From Neorhizobium galegae bv. officinalis (GTDB taxonomy: Bacteria; Pseudomonadota; Alphaproteobacteria; Rhizobiales; Rhizobiaceae): 64,000 nt of DNA. Numbering within the stretch: position 1 is the stretch's first letter; each line of letters begins with the position of its first letter. The translations under genes were made by a program, and so were the position numbers. The stretch is taken from assembly GCA_000985875.1 (NCBI GenBank), contig CCRI01000006.1, forward strand, positions 62,001-126,000, in the 5' to 3' direction. This document shows positions 17,478 through 26,074 of this stretch, one piece after another. The notes beneath the pieces were generated by a model. It did not search any database, was not told the DNA's origin, and worked only from the letters and a program-made list of their open reading frames with translations.

Positions 17478-18743
17478 ATGTTCGCGGAGATACTGGGAAA
17501 GATCGATGGCTGGTTCGGGCGCTCTTTCCTTCTGGCGCGCTATTTTCCATGGCTGCTTTTCTGCCTCGCCAACGCCCTGATCGCGGCGATCGAATTCGAG
17601 CCGGTGCGGACTTTTCTGCTGGAGGAATACCGCAATCTCGGTTCGGGCGAAAAACTCGTCAATTTCGCAATTGCCCTGAGTGCGGTGGCCGTCATCGCCT
17701 TCACGCTGTCGCCCGCGGTCCAGCCGATCACGCGGCTACTGGAAGGAAAGGGCATCCCCTGGTGGATGGCCAGTCTGCTGGCCTTCGGCCATGTGCTGAA
17801 GCGCGACCGGCGGATCGCCCGCGGCAACGCCCTGTTTCAGCGCCGAGCGAAATTGCCCGCAAGCATCGATGTGATCCGTGAGCTGGCGCGCGACCGTGAA
17901 GAGGGCGCGTTCACCCGGGACGTTGCCGACCCTGGCGCTATCGACAAAGCCGAAACCGCCATCCGGCCGTTGCGCAACGCCCGGTATCTCAACCGACCGA
18001 TCGAGGTCGAGCCGCTGAACACCGCAATTTCCGCCCTTTCGGCAGCATTGAGGGCAAATTGCGCCGAAGTGCTGCAACTGCGGCCGGCCGTCGATGTGCG
18101 GGCGACGGCGCATGCCGAGGCGCTGGCCGCGCTGCACCGGGAGATGACCGACCAGTATACGGGGCTCGTGACCTATGCCGCAGACATTGCCCAGTCCCAC
18201 GAGGCGCATGAATTCGATTCCTATCAGACGCTGTTTGCCAGGCTCGAGGTAGCGCCCACCCGCTTCGGCAACGATCTTGCGGCGCTGCGCAGCTATTGTG
18301 ATACGCGCTACGGCTTCGATTTCGATCTTCTGTGGCCGCGTCTGCAAATGGTGATCAAGAACGAGACATTGCTGGCCAAGCTGGAGAATGCCCGTATCCA
18401 GCTGGATTTCTCGATCCTCAGCCTTTCGCTCAGCGGCCTGTTCACGGTGACCTGGCTGGCGGTGCTCGGCATTTGGGGCAGTTCGCTCGCGGCGCTGCTC
18501 ATCGTCGTCGTCTTCGGCCCCTTGATGGTCGTTCTCTGGCTGTGGATCGTCCACGAAAGCTTCACCGCCTTTTCCGAGACCGTGCGGGGCACGATCGATA
18601 TCGGCCGCTTCGATCTCCTCAAGGCCCTGCACCGGCCCCTGCCGAAAACCCTGGGCGACGAACGCGCGATCTGGGCGGTGGTGGCAGCGATGCTGTCGCT
18701 GGACGAGCCCGAGGGCGACATTGCCTACGAGTACGGCCCATGA
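17478..18743 (+). CDS. Unknown protein 3 of four-gene operon, four-helix membrane protein (421 aa)
   Basis: Integral membrane protein of 421 residues. Two hydrophobic segments lie near 18-42 (YFPWLLFCLANALIAAI) and 63-82, then a mostly polar domain of about 230 residues, then two strong segments near 310-360 (LFTVTWLAVLGIW and LLIVVVFGPLMVVLWLWIV). The last 60 residues are soluble. The big middle region is helix-rich and probably cytoplasmic. No transporter signature is seen, so a scaffold or sensor role is as likely as transport. It shares ATGA with gene 4. Confidence 0.75.
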   Translation: MFAEILGKIDGWFGRSFLLARYFPWLLFCLANALIAAIEFEPVRTFLLEEYRNLGSGEKLVNFAIALSAVAVIAFTLSPAVQPITRLLEGKGIPWWMASLLAFGHVLKRDRRIARGNALFQRRAKLPASIDVIRELARDREEGAFTRDVADPGAIDKAETAIRPLRNARYLNRPIEVEPLNTAISALSAALRANCAEVLQLRPAVDVRATAHAEALAALHREMTDQYTGLVTYAADIAQSHEAHEFDSYQTLFARLEVAPTRFGNDLAALRSYCDTRYGFDFDLLWPRLQMVIKNETLLAKLENARIQLDFSILSLSLSGLFTVTWLAVLGIWGSSLAALLIVVVFGPLMVVLWLWIVHESFTAFSETVRGTIDIGRFDLLKALHRPLPKTLGDERAIWAVVAAMLSLDEPEGDIAYEYGP

Positions 18744-19300
18744 AGATCGATCGCATCGACATGCTGCTCGGGGTCGTTGCCATCGCGAGAGTAATCCCGC
18801 TGCTCGTTTATGCCGGTCTGGTCGTCTGGATCATAACGCTGGTCGCTGGCCGCTCTGAAACGCCCGAACCGGTCGCGCGGCTCGCCTTGCAGCGCAATCA
18901 CCAGATCGACAACGGCGATCTGCAGACCCCGGCCTTTGTCGGGCTGGTCGGTAAATATCTCAAGCAGGATGTCGCGGCCGGCGACAAGGTGACGGCTGCT
19001 ATGCTCGAGGACACGCCCCTTCCGGCGCCGTTGAACAATACCATGGCGGCGATCATCTCTATCCCTCTGCAAGCCAGCAAGGCGGCCGGGATCAAGGCCG
19101 GCAGCGACGTCCAGATCTGTGATCGCAACAACCAGGGCTTTGGCGGGTTGACGAAGGTGATCTCCGTCGATTGCGACGAGCGCCTTTGTCAGGTCACGGT
19201 CACGCTTCCGAAAATGCCCGGCCAGACGGTCGATCCCGACGTCTTGGCAGGTGCCTCGCTTCTCGGCGGACAATATCAGACCTGTTCTGCCCGCCCCTAG
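18740..19300 (+). CDS. Unknown protein 4 of four-gene operon, SAF-like domain (186 aa)
   Basis: Membrane-anchored protein of 186 residues with one hydrophobic segment near 18-36 (IPLLVYAGLVVWIITLVA). Next comes a stretch (FVGLVGKYLKQDVAAGDKVTAAML) that reads like a SAF domain, the fold of CpaB, FlgA and antifreeze-like proteins. The following IISIPLQASKAAGIKAGSDVQI matches the pattern after the SAF in CpaB. Four cysteines near the end (QICDR, VDCDERLCQ, QTCS) could form disulfides, which suggests a periplasmic location. It overlaps gene 3 by 4 bases. Confidence 0.75.
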   Translation: MKIDRIDMLLGVVAIARVIPLLVYAGLVVWIITLVAGRSETPEPVARLALQRNHQIDNGDLQTPAFVGLVGKYLKQDVAAGDKVTAAMLEDTPLPAPLNNTMAAIISIPLQASKAAGIKAGSDVQICDRNNQGFGGLTKVISVDCDERLCQVTVTLPKMPGQTVDPDVLAGASLLGGQYQTCSARP

Positions 19301-19395
19301 GTCGACAATGGCCTGTTCGCCATCCGTTTAGCACTTCATTAACCATAATATTCTTAAATTCAGCGTCATTCTCTCGACGCACCAAGGACACATTC

Positions 19396-20004
19396 ATGTC
19401 GATTTCCCGTCGCGGCTTTCTTGCGGGCCTGCCGCTTCTGCTTGCCGGCTGCGCTTCTACTGTTGAACAGACGAACTATGCCGCACTGCCGAACGAGCCG
19501 TTTCCGCTGAAGACCGTGCCGGTCGAGAACATAAAGCCCGAGCTGCGCCGTCAGGAGGTGGCTTACGTCACCCCGCATGCCGCCGGCACCGTGGTCGTCG
19601 ATACGCCGGCCCGCCGCGCCTACTACATCCTGGGCAACGGCCGTGCGATCCGCTACGGCGTTGGCGTCGGCCGTGCGGGCCTGGCGCTTGCCGGCAATGC
19701 CTATGTCGGCCGCAAGGCCGAATGGCCGACCTGGACCCCGACCGCAAACATGCAGCGCCGCGAAGAGCGTTACCGGAAACTGGCGGGCGGCATGCCTGGC
19801 GGCCCGAACAACCCGCTCGGCGCCCGCGCCATGTATCTCTACCGCGGCGGCAACGACACGCATTTCCGTATCCATGGCACCAACCAGCCCGAATCGATCG
19901 GGCTTGCCATGTCGAGCGGCTGCATCCGCATGATGAACCACGACGTCATCGACCTCTACAGCCGCGTCAATGTCGGCGCCAAGGTCGTCGTTATCCAGGC
20001 CTGA
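19396..20004 (+). CDS. L,D-transpeptidase (YkuD family) lipoprotein
   Basis: Cell-wall enzyme that makes 3-3 cross-links in peptidoglycan or attaches proteins to it, 202 residues. The N-terminus carries a twin-Arg-like basic start (SRRGF) and a lipobox LLLAGC, so it is likely a lipoprotein facing the periplasm. The YkuD catalytic signature is complete: H160 in RIHGTNQ and S-S-G-C176-I-R-M. ATG 19396 has an AAGGA site. It is monocistronic and followed by a clear terminator at 20025. Rhizobiales carry many such enzymes and use 3-3 cross-links in polar growth. Confidence 0.92.
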   Translation: MSISRRGFLAGLPLLLAGCASTVEQTNYAALPNEPFPLKTVPVENIKPELRRQEVAYVTPHAAGTVVVDTPARRAYYILGNGRAIRYGVGVGRAGLALAGNAYVGRKAEWPTWTPTANMQRREERYRKLAGGMPGGPNNPLGARAMYLYRGGNDTHFRIHGTNQPESIGLAMSSGCIRMMNHDVIDLYSRVNVGAKVVVIQA

Positions 20005-20024
20005 TCCACCGCCAGGCCGTGAAG

Positions 20025-20060
20025 AAAGCCCGCCGTTTCAGCCATGGCGGGCTTTCTTTG
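20025..20060 (+). terminator. Rho-independent terminator after the L,D-transpeptidase gene
   Basis: The inverted repeat AAAGCCCGCC...GGCGGGCTTT (10-bp stem, 11-base loop) is followed by CTTTGTTT. The A run on the other side means it may also serve the convergent gene at 20082. Confidence 0.8.
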
Positions 20061-20081
20061 TTTCAGTTCACAGCACGGCGG

Positions 20082-21098
20082 TCAGAAGCCCGAGAGCACG
20101 AGCTTGCCCTTGGTGCGGTTGGTCTCGATCATCGCATGCGCCGTCTTCAGGTTGGCGGCATTGATCGGCCCAAGCGTTTCGGCAAGCGTCGTGCGGATCT
20201 TGCCCGCATCGACCAGTTCGGCGACGTGGTTCAGCAACTTGTGCTGCTCGATCATATCGGCGGTCTGGAAGATGGCGCGGGCGAACATCATTTCCCAATG
20301 CACCGACAACGCCTTTCCCTTGAAGACGCGCACGTCCATCGGCTCCTTCGGATCGTCGATCAGCGACAGGCGGCCCTGCGGCGCGATCAGTTCCAGGATG
20401 TCCGTGAGGTGGTTTTCCGTATGGGTGGTCGAGAAGACGAAGGCGGGCGCGCCGATCGCCATCTGGGCGAGCTGCGGCGCCATCGGCTTCGAATGGTCGA
20501 GCACGTGATGGGCGCCTAGTTCCTTGATCCACGCTTGCGTCTCCGGCCGCGAGCCGGTGCCGATGACCGTCACGTCGGACAGTTCGCGCAGGAGCTGGAT
20601 GGCGATCGAGCCGACCCCGCCGGCGCCGCCGATGACCAGCACCGCATTCCAGGCGCCCGCCACCTTGTCCTGCACCCTCATGCGATGGAACAGCGCCTCA
20701 TAGGCGGTGATCGCCGTCAGCGGCAGGGCGGCGGCTTCCTCGAAGCTCAAGGTTTTCGGCTTGAAGCCGACGATGCGCTCGTCGACCAGATGGAATTCCG
20801 CATTGGTGCCCGGTCGGTTGATCACGCCGGCATAATAGACCTCGTCGCCGGGCTTGAAGAGTTTGACGCCAGGGCCGACGGCCTTGACCACGCCCGAGGC
20901 ATCGTAACCGAGGATCCGGTGCTGGCCGGGTTCGACGGCAGCCAAGCGGCGCACCTTGGTGTCGACCGGATTGACCGAGACCGCCTTGATCTCGACGAGC
21001 AGGTCGCGGCCCGCCGCCTCCGGCATGGGCAGCTCGATGTCGATCAGCGAGGTTTCGGCGGTGATGGGCTGGGGCGTATTGAAGCCGATGGCACGCAT
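20082..21098 (-). CDS. Zinc-type alcohol dehydrogenase family / NADPH:quinone reductase-like
   Basis: MDR-superfamily oxidoreductase, 338 residues, of the quinone-reductase-like group. It has the GroES-like N-terminal domain (SVNPVDTKVR) and the Rossmann motif VLVIGGAGGVGSIAIQLL near residue 157. The structural zinc cysteines of true alcohol dehydrogenases are absent. ATG 21098 has an AAGGAG site. The divergent HxlR regulator resembles the qor-qorR arrangement, in which the regulator represses a quinone reductase, so a role in quinone or diamide stress is likely. The true substrate is unknown. Confidence 0.88.
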   Translation of the reverse strand: MRAIGFNTPQPITAETSLIDIELPMPEAAGRDLLVEIKAVSVNPVDTKVRRLAAVEPGQHRILGYDASGVVKAVGPGVKLFKPGDEVYYAGVINRPGTNAEFHLVDERIVGFKPKTLSFEEAAALPLTAITAYEALFHRMRVQDKVAGAWNAVLVIGGAGGVGSIAIQLLRELSDVTVIGTGSRPETQAWIKELGAHHVLDHSKPMAPQLAQMAIGAPAFVFSTTHTENHLTDILELIAPQGRLSLIDDPKEPMDVRVFKGKALSVHWEMMFARAIFQTADMIEQHKLLNHVAELVDAGKIRTTLAETLGPINAANLKTAHAMIETNRTKGKLVLSGF

Positions 21099-21183
21099 GG
21101 AACGTCTCCTTGGTTTGTGTCCTGTTGTCCGGAAACTAGATGGCGCCTATGTTCAGCGAGCGCAAGAATGCACATTTTTGGCC

Positions 21184-21202
21184 TATAGTACCGAAAAGTA
21201 TA
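21184..21202. promoter_or_regulatory. Imperfect inverted repeat, possible HxlR operator
   Basis: TATAGTACCGAAAAGTATA has TATA ends and AGTA repeats in the short gap between the divergent quinone-reductase and HxlR genes, about 20 bases before the HxlR start. It fits an autoregulatory site. The symmetry is weak. Confidence 0.35.
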
Positions 21203-21221
21203 CCGTGAAAGGACGCTGACC

Positions 21222-21617
21222 ATGTCGAAACCCCGTGCCAAGCTGACCGACAATTTCCCCGGATGCCCGGTCGAAACGACGCTGAGTTTCCTCGATGGAA
21301 AATGGAAAGGCGTCATCCTCTATCATCTGCTGGAAGATGGCACGCTGCGCTTCAACGAGCTTCGCCGCCGCATTCCTGCGGTCACCCAGCGTATGCTGAC
21401 CAAGCAGCTCAGGGAGCTTGAAGAGGCGGGACTGTTGACGCGCACCATATTCCCGGTCGTGCCGCCGCGCGTCGATTATGCGCTCACCCCGATCGGTCTG
21501 AGCCTCGAACCGGTCATCACGGCCCTCCGCATCTGGGGCAAGACCCATTTCGTCTGCGAGAATGGCAGAAGGTACATGATGATGCCGGAGGAAAAGGCGG
21601 CGTCGAAGGCAGCCTAG
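21222..21617 (+). CDS. HxlR-family redox-type regulator
   Basis: Winged-helix transcription factor of 131 residues. It shows the family block CPVETTLSFLDGKWKGVIL at 15-33, then the recognition helix region (TQRMLTKQLRELEEAGLL) and the wing (VVPPRVDYALTPIG). Cys15 sits where redox-sensing members (QorR, HypR, YodB) carry their sensor cysteine. An AAAGGA site precedes the ATG. It is divergent from the quinone-reductase-like gene and is probably its repressor, released by electrophiles. The last assignment is by analogy. Confidence 0.9.
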   Translation: MSKPRAKLTDNFPGCPVETTLSFLDGKWKGVILYHLLEDGTLRFNELRRRIPAVTQRMLTKQLRELEEAGLLTRTIFPVVPPRVDYALTPIGLSLEPVITALRIWGKTHFVCENGRRYMMMPEEKAASKAA

Positions 21618-21667
21618 CCATTGAGGTGTTATGTGTCTCCGCGGACATGAACGGTAATGGCAGCGCA

Positions 21668-21795
21668 AACCTCATCCAGCCCTTTGGGCCACCTTCTCCC
21701 CGCTAGGGAGAAGAGGGAACGTGCCGCGACCTATCGTTTATCCTCTCCCCTTCGGGGAGAGGTCCGCCGAGCAAAGCGGAGGCGGGGTGAGGGGG
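21668..21795. repeat. RIME-like palindromic intergenic element
   Basis: Contains a perfect hairpin CCTCTCCCC-TTC-GGGGAGAGG (21742-21762) and a second stem (CTTCTCCCCGCTAGGGAGAAG) 40 bases upstream, joined by a G-rich tail (GGCGGGGTGAGGGGG). It is the same kind of element as at 4768 and 56127, and abuts the stop codon of the MFS gene. Confidence 0.6.
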
Positions 21796-21805
21796 CTGCT
21801 GGCTC

Positions 21806-23047
21806 TCAGGCCGCCTCAGTCTTCCGGTCGAGCGCCGCAGATACGGCAAACACCCCAAAGCCCAGCAGCGACAGAACCGCCCCGACATAGCCGGTCGCGG
21901 CAAATCCCCAGCCCCAGGCGATGACGAGACCGCCGAGCCAGGCGCCGAGCGCGTTGGCGATGTTGAAGGCCGAATGGTTGGAGGCGGCAGCAAGCGTCTG
22001 CGCGTCGGCGGCCACATCCATCAGCCGTGTCTGCAGCGCGGGACCGGCGGCGAAGCCGCAGCCGATGAGGAAGACGCAGAGGCAGAGTACGACGGGATAT
22101 TCGGCCCACAGTCCGAAGGCGCCCATGACGACGATGTTGAACACCATCACCCCGCCGATCGTTCCCTTGAGGGACAGGTCGGCCAGCCGCGAGCCGACGA
22201 TATTGCCGACATTCATGCCGATGCCGAACAGCGTCAGCACGACTGCCACCATGCTGACTGACATTCCGGCCGTCACCGTCGTGGTCGAGGCGATATAGCT
22301 GAACACCGAGAACATGCCGCCGAAGCCCACCGCGGCGATGCCGAGCGTCAGCCATACCTGCGCGCGGCCGAAGGCGCTGAGCTCGCGCCAGATGCTGGCG
22401 CCCTCATGCACCTCGTCGCGCGGCTGGAAATACCAGAGCAGGGTCACCGTCACGACGCCGATGCCGCCGACGAGGAAGAAGGCGGCGCGCCAGTTGAGCA
22501 TCTGTCCCATGAAGGTGGCGATCGGCGTCCCGACCAGGGTCGCGACGGTCAAGCCCAGCATCACCCGACCTACGGCGCGGGCGCGCTTGTTGGGCGGTAC
22601 CATCGAGGCAGCCACGAGAGCCGCGACGCCGAAATAGGCGCCATGCGGCAGGCCGGTGACGAATCGCAGCGCGGTAAAGCTCCAGAAGTCCGGTGCCATG
22701 GCGCTCAAGATGTTGCCGAGCGCGAACACGGTCATCAGGATCAGGAGCAGCGAGCGCCGCGTCATCCGGGCGGCGGCGACCGCGATGATCGGCGCACCGA
22801 TGACGACGCCGAGAGCGTAGGCGCTGATCACGTAGCCCGCCATCGGAATGCTGACCTGATAGGTGGAGGCGACATCCGGCAACAGGCCCATGATCGCGAA
22901 TTCGCCCGTGCCGATGCCGAAGCCTCCGACCGCCAATGCGATCTCGATCAGGATGATGGCGAGCCGCGAAAGAGCGGGTGCACTATCAAAGTCTTGGGCT
23001 TCCGAACGGTCCCGTGCGGATTGAAAATCGGCGGCAGTATCGGTCAT
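21806..23047 (-). CDS. MFS transporter, DHA1 family (AraJ/YdhP-like)
   Basis: Inner-membrane exporter of 413 residues with 12 predicted helices. The opening of TM1 (GIGTGEFAIMGLLPDVA) is the hallmark of the sugar-efflux/purine-efflux DHA1 branch, and the loop 2-3 motif is represented by RMTRRSLLL. Typical relatives (AraJ, YdhP, PbuE) export sugars, nucleosides or drugs. ATG 23047 (MTDTAADF) is preferred because the upstream extension is not typical of the family. It is divergent from the lipid kinase gene. Confidence 0.9.
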   Translation of the reverse strand: MTDTAADFQSARDRSEAQDFDSAPALSRLAIILIEIALAVGGFGIGTGEFAIMGLLPDVASTYQVSIPMAGYVISAYALGVVIGAPIIAVAAARMTRRSLLLILMTVFALGNILSAMAPDFWSFTALRFVTGLPHGAYFGVAALVAASMVPPNKRARAVGRVMLGLTVATLVGTPIATFMGQMLNWRAAFFLVGGIGVVTVTLLWYFQPRDEVHEGASIWRELSAFGRAQVWLTLGIAAVGFGGMFSVFSYIASTTTVTAGMSVSMVAVVLTLFGIGMNVGNIVGSRLADLSLKGTIGGVMVFNIVVMGAFGLWAEYPVVLCLCVFLIGCGFAAGPALQTRLMDVAADAQTLAAASNHSAFNIANALGAWLGGLVIAWGWGFAATGYVGAVLSLLGFGVFAVSAALDRKTEAA

Positions 23048-23318
23048 AACATTGAATCTGCTGGAAAAAGACGCGGGTAGGATGTGGGAGACATCCACCC
23101 GCTCTGGAGGTGTGCGGGTCATCGAAATGACCGAACTTCAGGCTAACATGGCATTGTGCATCGCGGTAGTATCCGCCGTTTATTCCGACGTGCTCTCACG
23201 GGATTGTGAGTTTTTTCCGGAAGCGACGGCGCGCTTGTTGATAAAGCTGCGGGGCGCAACCATTTCTCTGATGGGCCGTTGTCCCGCGCCAAATCCGCTC
23301 CTCTGCAAGCGAGATCAA

Positions 23319-24257
23319 ATGAACCTTTTTGCCGTCTTCAACCGCGATGGCGGTACCTTCCGAACCACCGACATGGACGCCTATTGCGCTCGAGCCGCCG
23401 AGACGTTCAAGGCGGCCGGTCACGAGATCGAATGCCATGTGGTGTCCGGCAAGGACGTGGTTTCGACCATGGAAAAGGCGGCCTCGACGACCGGCGTCGA
23501 AGGGCTTATCGCCGGTGGCGGGGACGGAACGATCTCTGCGGCTGCGGGCATAGCCTGGAAAAGCGGCCTGACGCTCGGCGTCGTGCCGGCCGGCACCATG
23601 AACCTTTTCGCCCGCTCGCTGAGACTGCCGCTCGACATCTGGCAGGTGCTGGATGCGCTGGCAGACGCGACGCCTGAAAAGATCGATATCGCCAGCGCCA
23701 ACGGCAAGAGTTTCGTGCACCAGTTTTCCGCCGGATTGCATGCGCGCATGGTGCGCTACCGCAATTCCATGACCTTCGCCTCGCGGCTCGGCAAGATACG
23801 CGCGAGCACGCGGGCGGCGATCGGCGTCATGTTCAATCCGCCGGAATTCGAGGTGGAGTTCAGCACCGGCGGCAAGATCGGGCACCGCAAGGTTTCGGCG
23901 ATTTCCGTATCCAACAACGAATTCGGCCGCGATCCGCTGATGTTCGCCGACAGCCTGACCGGCGGCCATCTCGGCTTCTATGTCGCCGATCCGCTGACGC
24001 CCGCGGGCGTGGCGCGGCTGACCTTCGATATCATGCGCGGGCGGCTGAAGGAGAACGCCGCCGTCACGGCGATGACGGCGACCGAACTGGAACTGCATTT
24101 CCCCCGCGAGCGCCACGATATCCGCTGCGTCATCGACGGGGAACTGCTGCCGATGGACCGCGACGTGCTGTTGAAGATCCATGCGGGCGAGCTGACCGTG
24201 CTGGTCAACCAGCCGCAGGAGCGCGTGGCACAGGAACGGGACGGCAGCGGGATCTGA
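23319..24257 (+). CDS. Diacylglycerol kinase-family lipid kinase
   Basis: Enzyme of the DAGK/YegS catalytic family, 312 residues, which phosphorylates diacylglycerol or a related lipid with ATP. It begins MNLFAVFNRDGGT, as expected for the family. The nucleotide-binding GGGDGTISAAA and the VPAGTMNLFARSL blocks follow, and the C-terminal lobe contains SVSNNEFGRDP. An in-frame extension back to 23052 exists, but ATG 23319 fits the family length. Its ribosome site is weak (GAG), so an upstream start is not excluded. Substrate unproven. Confidence 0.85.
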   Translation: MNLFAVFNRDGGTFRTTDMDAYCARAAETFKAAGHEIECHVVSGKDVVSTMEKAASTTGVEGLIAGGGDGTISAAAGIAWKSGLTLGVVPAGTMNLFARSLRLPLDIWQVLDALADATPEKIDIASANGKSFVHQFSAGLHARMVRYRNSMTFASRLGKIRASTRAAIGVMFNPPEFEVEFSTGGKIGHRKVSAISVSNNEFGRDPLMFADSLTGGHLGFYVADPLTPAGVARLTFDIMRGRLKENAAVTAMTATELELHFPRERHDIRCVIDGELLPMDRDVLLKIHAGELTVLVNQPQERVAQERDGSGI

Positions 24258-24296
24258 GCCAGTTGGCGGTGGTATCCGAACCGTTACGCCGCCTCA

Positions 24297-25040
24297 TCAG
24301 ATGGATGAAACGACCCGATTTCGCCCGAGCGATTTCGCTTCGTAGAGATTGACGTCGGCGGCTCTGAGGCATTCATGAGGATCGAAGCCCGCAGCGCAGT
24401 GGATAACTCCTATGCTGGCCGATACCGGCACACTCGATCGTGAGGCGGAGCGCACATCCAGGCCTTCGATGAGTTCGCGGATATGCTCGCACCACTTCAA
24501 CATCTCGTCGATGCTCAGGCCACCTTGAAACAGAGCGAATTCTTCGCCACCAAGGCGGCCCGCAATGTTGAATTCCCCGCGATACGTGACGAGGATCTGC
24601 CCGGTGCGGCGAAGGACCTCGTCACCGGTTGCATGACCGTAGCGATCGTTGATCGATTTGAAATGGTCGAGATCCAGGAAGATAAGGGCTCCCGTTACGC
24701 CTTCCCGGCTGAAGGTCTGCAGTTCCTCCATGAAGGTGCTTCGGTTCAACAATCCGGTCAAGCCGTCCAGGCGGGACTGCCGGTGAAGCTCCTCGTAGGC
24801 GGCTGCCAGTTTCGTGAGTGCGTCGGAGGCCATGGATTCCGCCCGCCGGATTCGTTCCGACTGGCTGTAAAGCACGGCCGAGGCGGGAATGGAGATCGCC
24901 AGCGGGCAAACGATGGTCATCACCAGGCCGGCACCGGCTACCTCCCCGCCCAGCATCGGAACGAAGGCAAACGACAGGGCCAGAGAAGCGAGTAGGGACA
25001 AAAGTCCGGTAATGAGTGACTTGGCGATAACAATACGCAT
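24297..25040 (-). CDS. Membrane-bound diguanylate cyclase (GGDEF)
   Basis: Makes cyclic di-GMP from two GTP, 247 residues. Two membrane helices (7-27 and 37-57) are joined by a very short loop, then a short coiled linker (60-90) and a GGDEF domain. The active-site motif is GGEEF at 164-168, preceded by FLDLDHFKSINDRYGH. No RxxD inhibitory site is found five residues upstream, so product feedback is probably lacking. There is no sensor domain beyond the two helices. A PilZ protein, a possible reader, is encoded at 41830. Confidence 0.92.
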   Translation of the reverse strand: MRIVIAKSLITGLLSLLASLALSFAFVPMLGGEVAGAGLVMTIVCPLAISIPASAVLYSQSERIRRAESMASDALTKLAAAYEELHRQSRLDGLTGLLNRSTFMEELQTFSREGVTGALIFLDLDHFKSINDRYGHATGDEVLRRTGQILVTYRGEFNIAGRLGGEEFALFQGGLSIDEMLKWCEHIRELIEGLDVRSASRSSVPVSASIGVIHCAAGFDPHECLRAADVNLYEAKSLGRNRVVSSI

Positions 25041-25345
25041 CGAATGTGCCGCAAGACTTCAAATATCAATCCTCCTTAGGCCTCATGAATTTAAGATAGA
25101 TTGAAACATTCGCTTAAACATCGACCGTGTGCGGCCAATGCCTGTTCCCGCTACCGCAGATCGCGGCATCCGGGCGAGTTCGGGGCCAGCAATGCAACCT
25201 CTTGCATCTGCCTGTTCATATCTCGTTAAGTGGGGACCACTAGGTTTTCAACCATTGATAGAATCATTGGTTGGTCTGGCCATGAAGCGCCCGACAAATC
25301 GCGGCAATGCCCATCAAGGGAGGTGCGCCGCGAACGAGGGCCGGC
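25041..25345. other. Divergent intergenic region
   Basis: This 305-base gap lies between the cyclase gene and the orphan gene at 25346. It includes TTGAAA (25100-25105) and an A/T-rich patch 25040-25120. No RNA gene, repeat or palindrome is evident. Confidence 0.3.
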
Positions 25346-26065
25346 ATGACTTCCATCTCCGCTGTTCAACCTGGGGCTCTGCTGATCCTTCAGCAGGCGA
25401 ACGCCCAGCCTGCAGAAACTGCCGAAGACAAGACCGAGGAACAGAAGGCCGATCTCGTCAAGGTGGCGAACGGCATTACCGGCGAGCCGGCCAAGGAGAC
25501 ACTGAAGGCTGCCTTCGCGGTGAGCGCCGCCTTCATGGAACTGGACGCCAAGGGCGAGCTGGCCGTCGAGGCGATGGAGTTCATCGACTCGGATCAGTTC
25601 AAGGTCACCGATCTGACCGTCAAGCAGACACTGAAGCAGCTGATTTCCGAAAACGGGTGGCAATTCATGCAGCTGGTGAAGCAGCAGCAGGAGGCCTACG
25701 ACGGCGCCATCACACGCGAGAATCTGTTCGCCATCGTGCTTCCCCAGATGATCGTCAAGAACCGTGAGCGTTTCACCGAGGACGAGATCGAGCTTTCGGT
25801 AAGGTTCGAGGACAAGAGCGGCATCATCGTCTTCATTCCCGACAGCGAGGGGAACAGCACCTATAGCGACCTGATGGAAGCTTTGGAGCAGGAGGAGATC
25901 AACGCCGCCAAGACCGGGGACGGGACGGCCCTAAGTGAGCTCAACGCGGAACTCGGTTCCTATACTGCCGCCTGGAGTCAGGCATTCGGCTTCAAACCGG
26001 GCGATGTCTACATGTTTATTGATGTCAAAGACATTCTCTACGCCCCATGGATGAAAAAGGCATAG
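25346..26065 (+). CDS. Hypothetical protein (239 aa)
   Basis: Unrecognised acidic protein, 239 residues. The first 20 residues are mildly hydrophobic (SAVQPGALLILQQANA) but are not a clear signal peptide. Residues 25-140 are helical and charged. The second half has a beta-rich stretch (IELSVRFEDKSGIIVFIPD) and ends FIDVKDILYAPWMKKA. The codon use matches the neighbours, so it does not look imported. A start at 25307 is possible, but MTSISAV is more likely. It stands alone between the cyclase and glutamine-synthetase-like genes. Confidence 0.6.
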   Translation: MTSISAVQPGALLILQQANAQPAETAEDKTEEQKADLVKVANGITGEPAKETLKAAFAVSAAFMELDAKGELAVEAMEFIDSDQFKVTDLTVKQTLKQLISENGWQFMQLVKQQQEAYDGAITRENLFAIVLPQMIVKNRERFTEDEIELSVRFEDKSGIIVFIPDSEGNSTYSDLMEALEQEEINAAKTGDGTALSELNAELGSYTAAWSQAFGFKPGDVYMFIDVKDILYAPWMKKA

Positions 26066-26074
26066 GCCTAAATC

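Noticed and set aside
23052..23318. N-terminal extension of the lipid kinase
   Set aside because: The 89 extra residues do not look like the kinase family, which begins at the MNLFAVFNRDGG segment, though the weak ribosome site leaves doubt.
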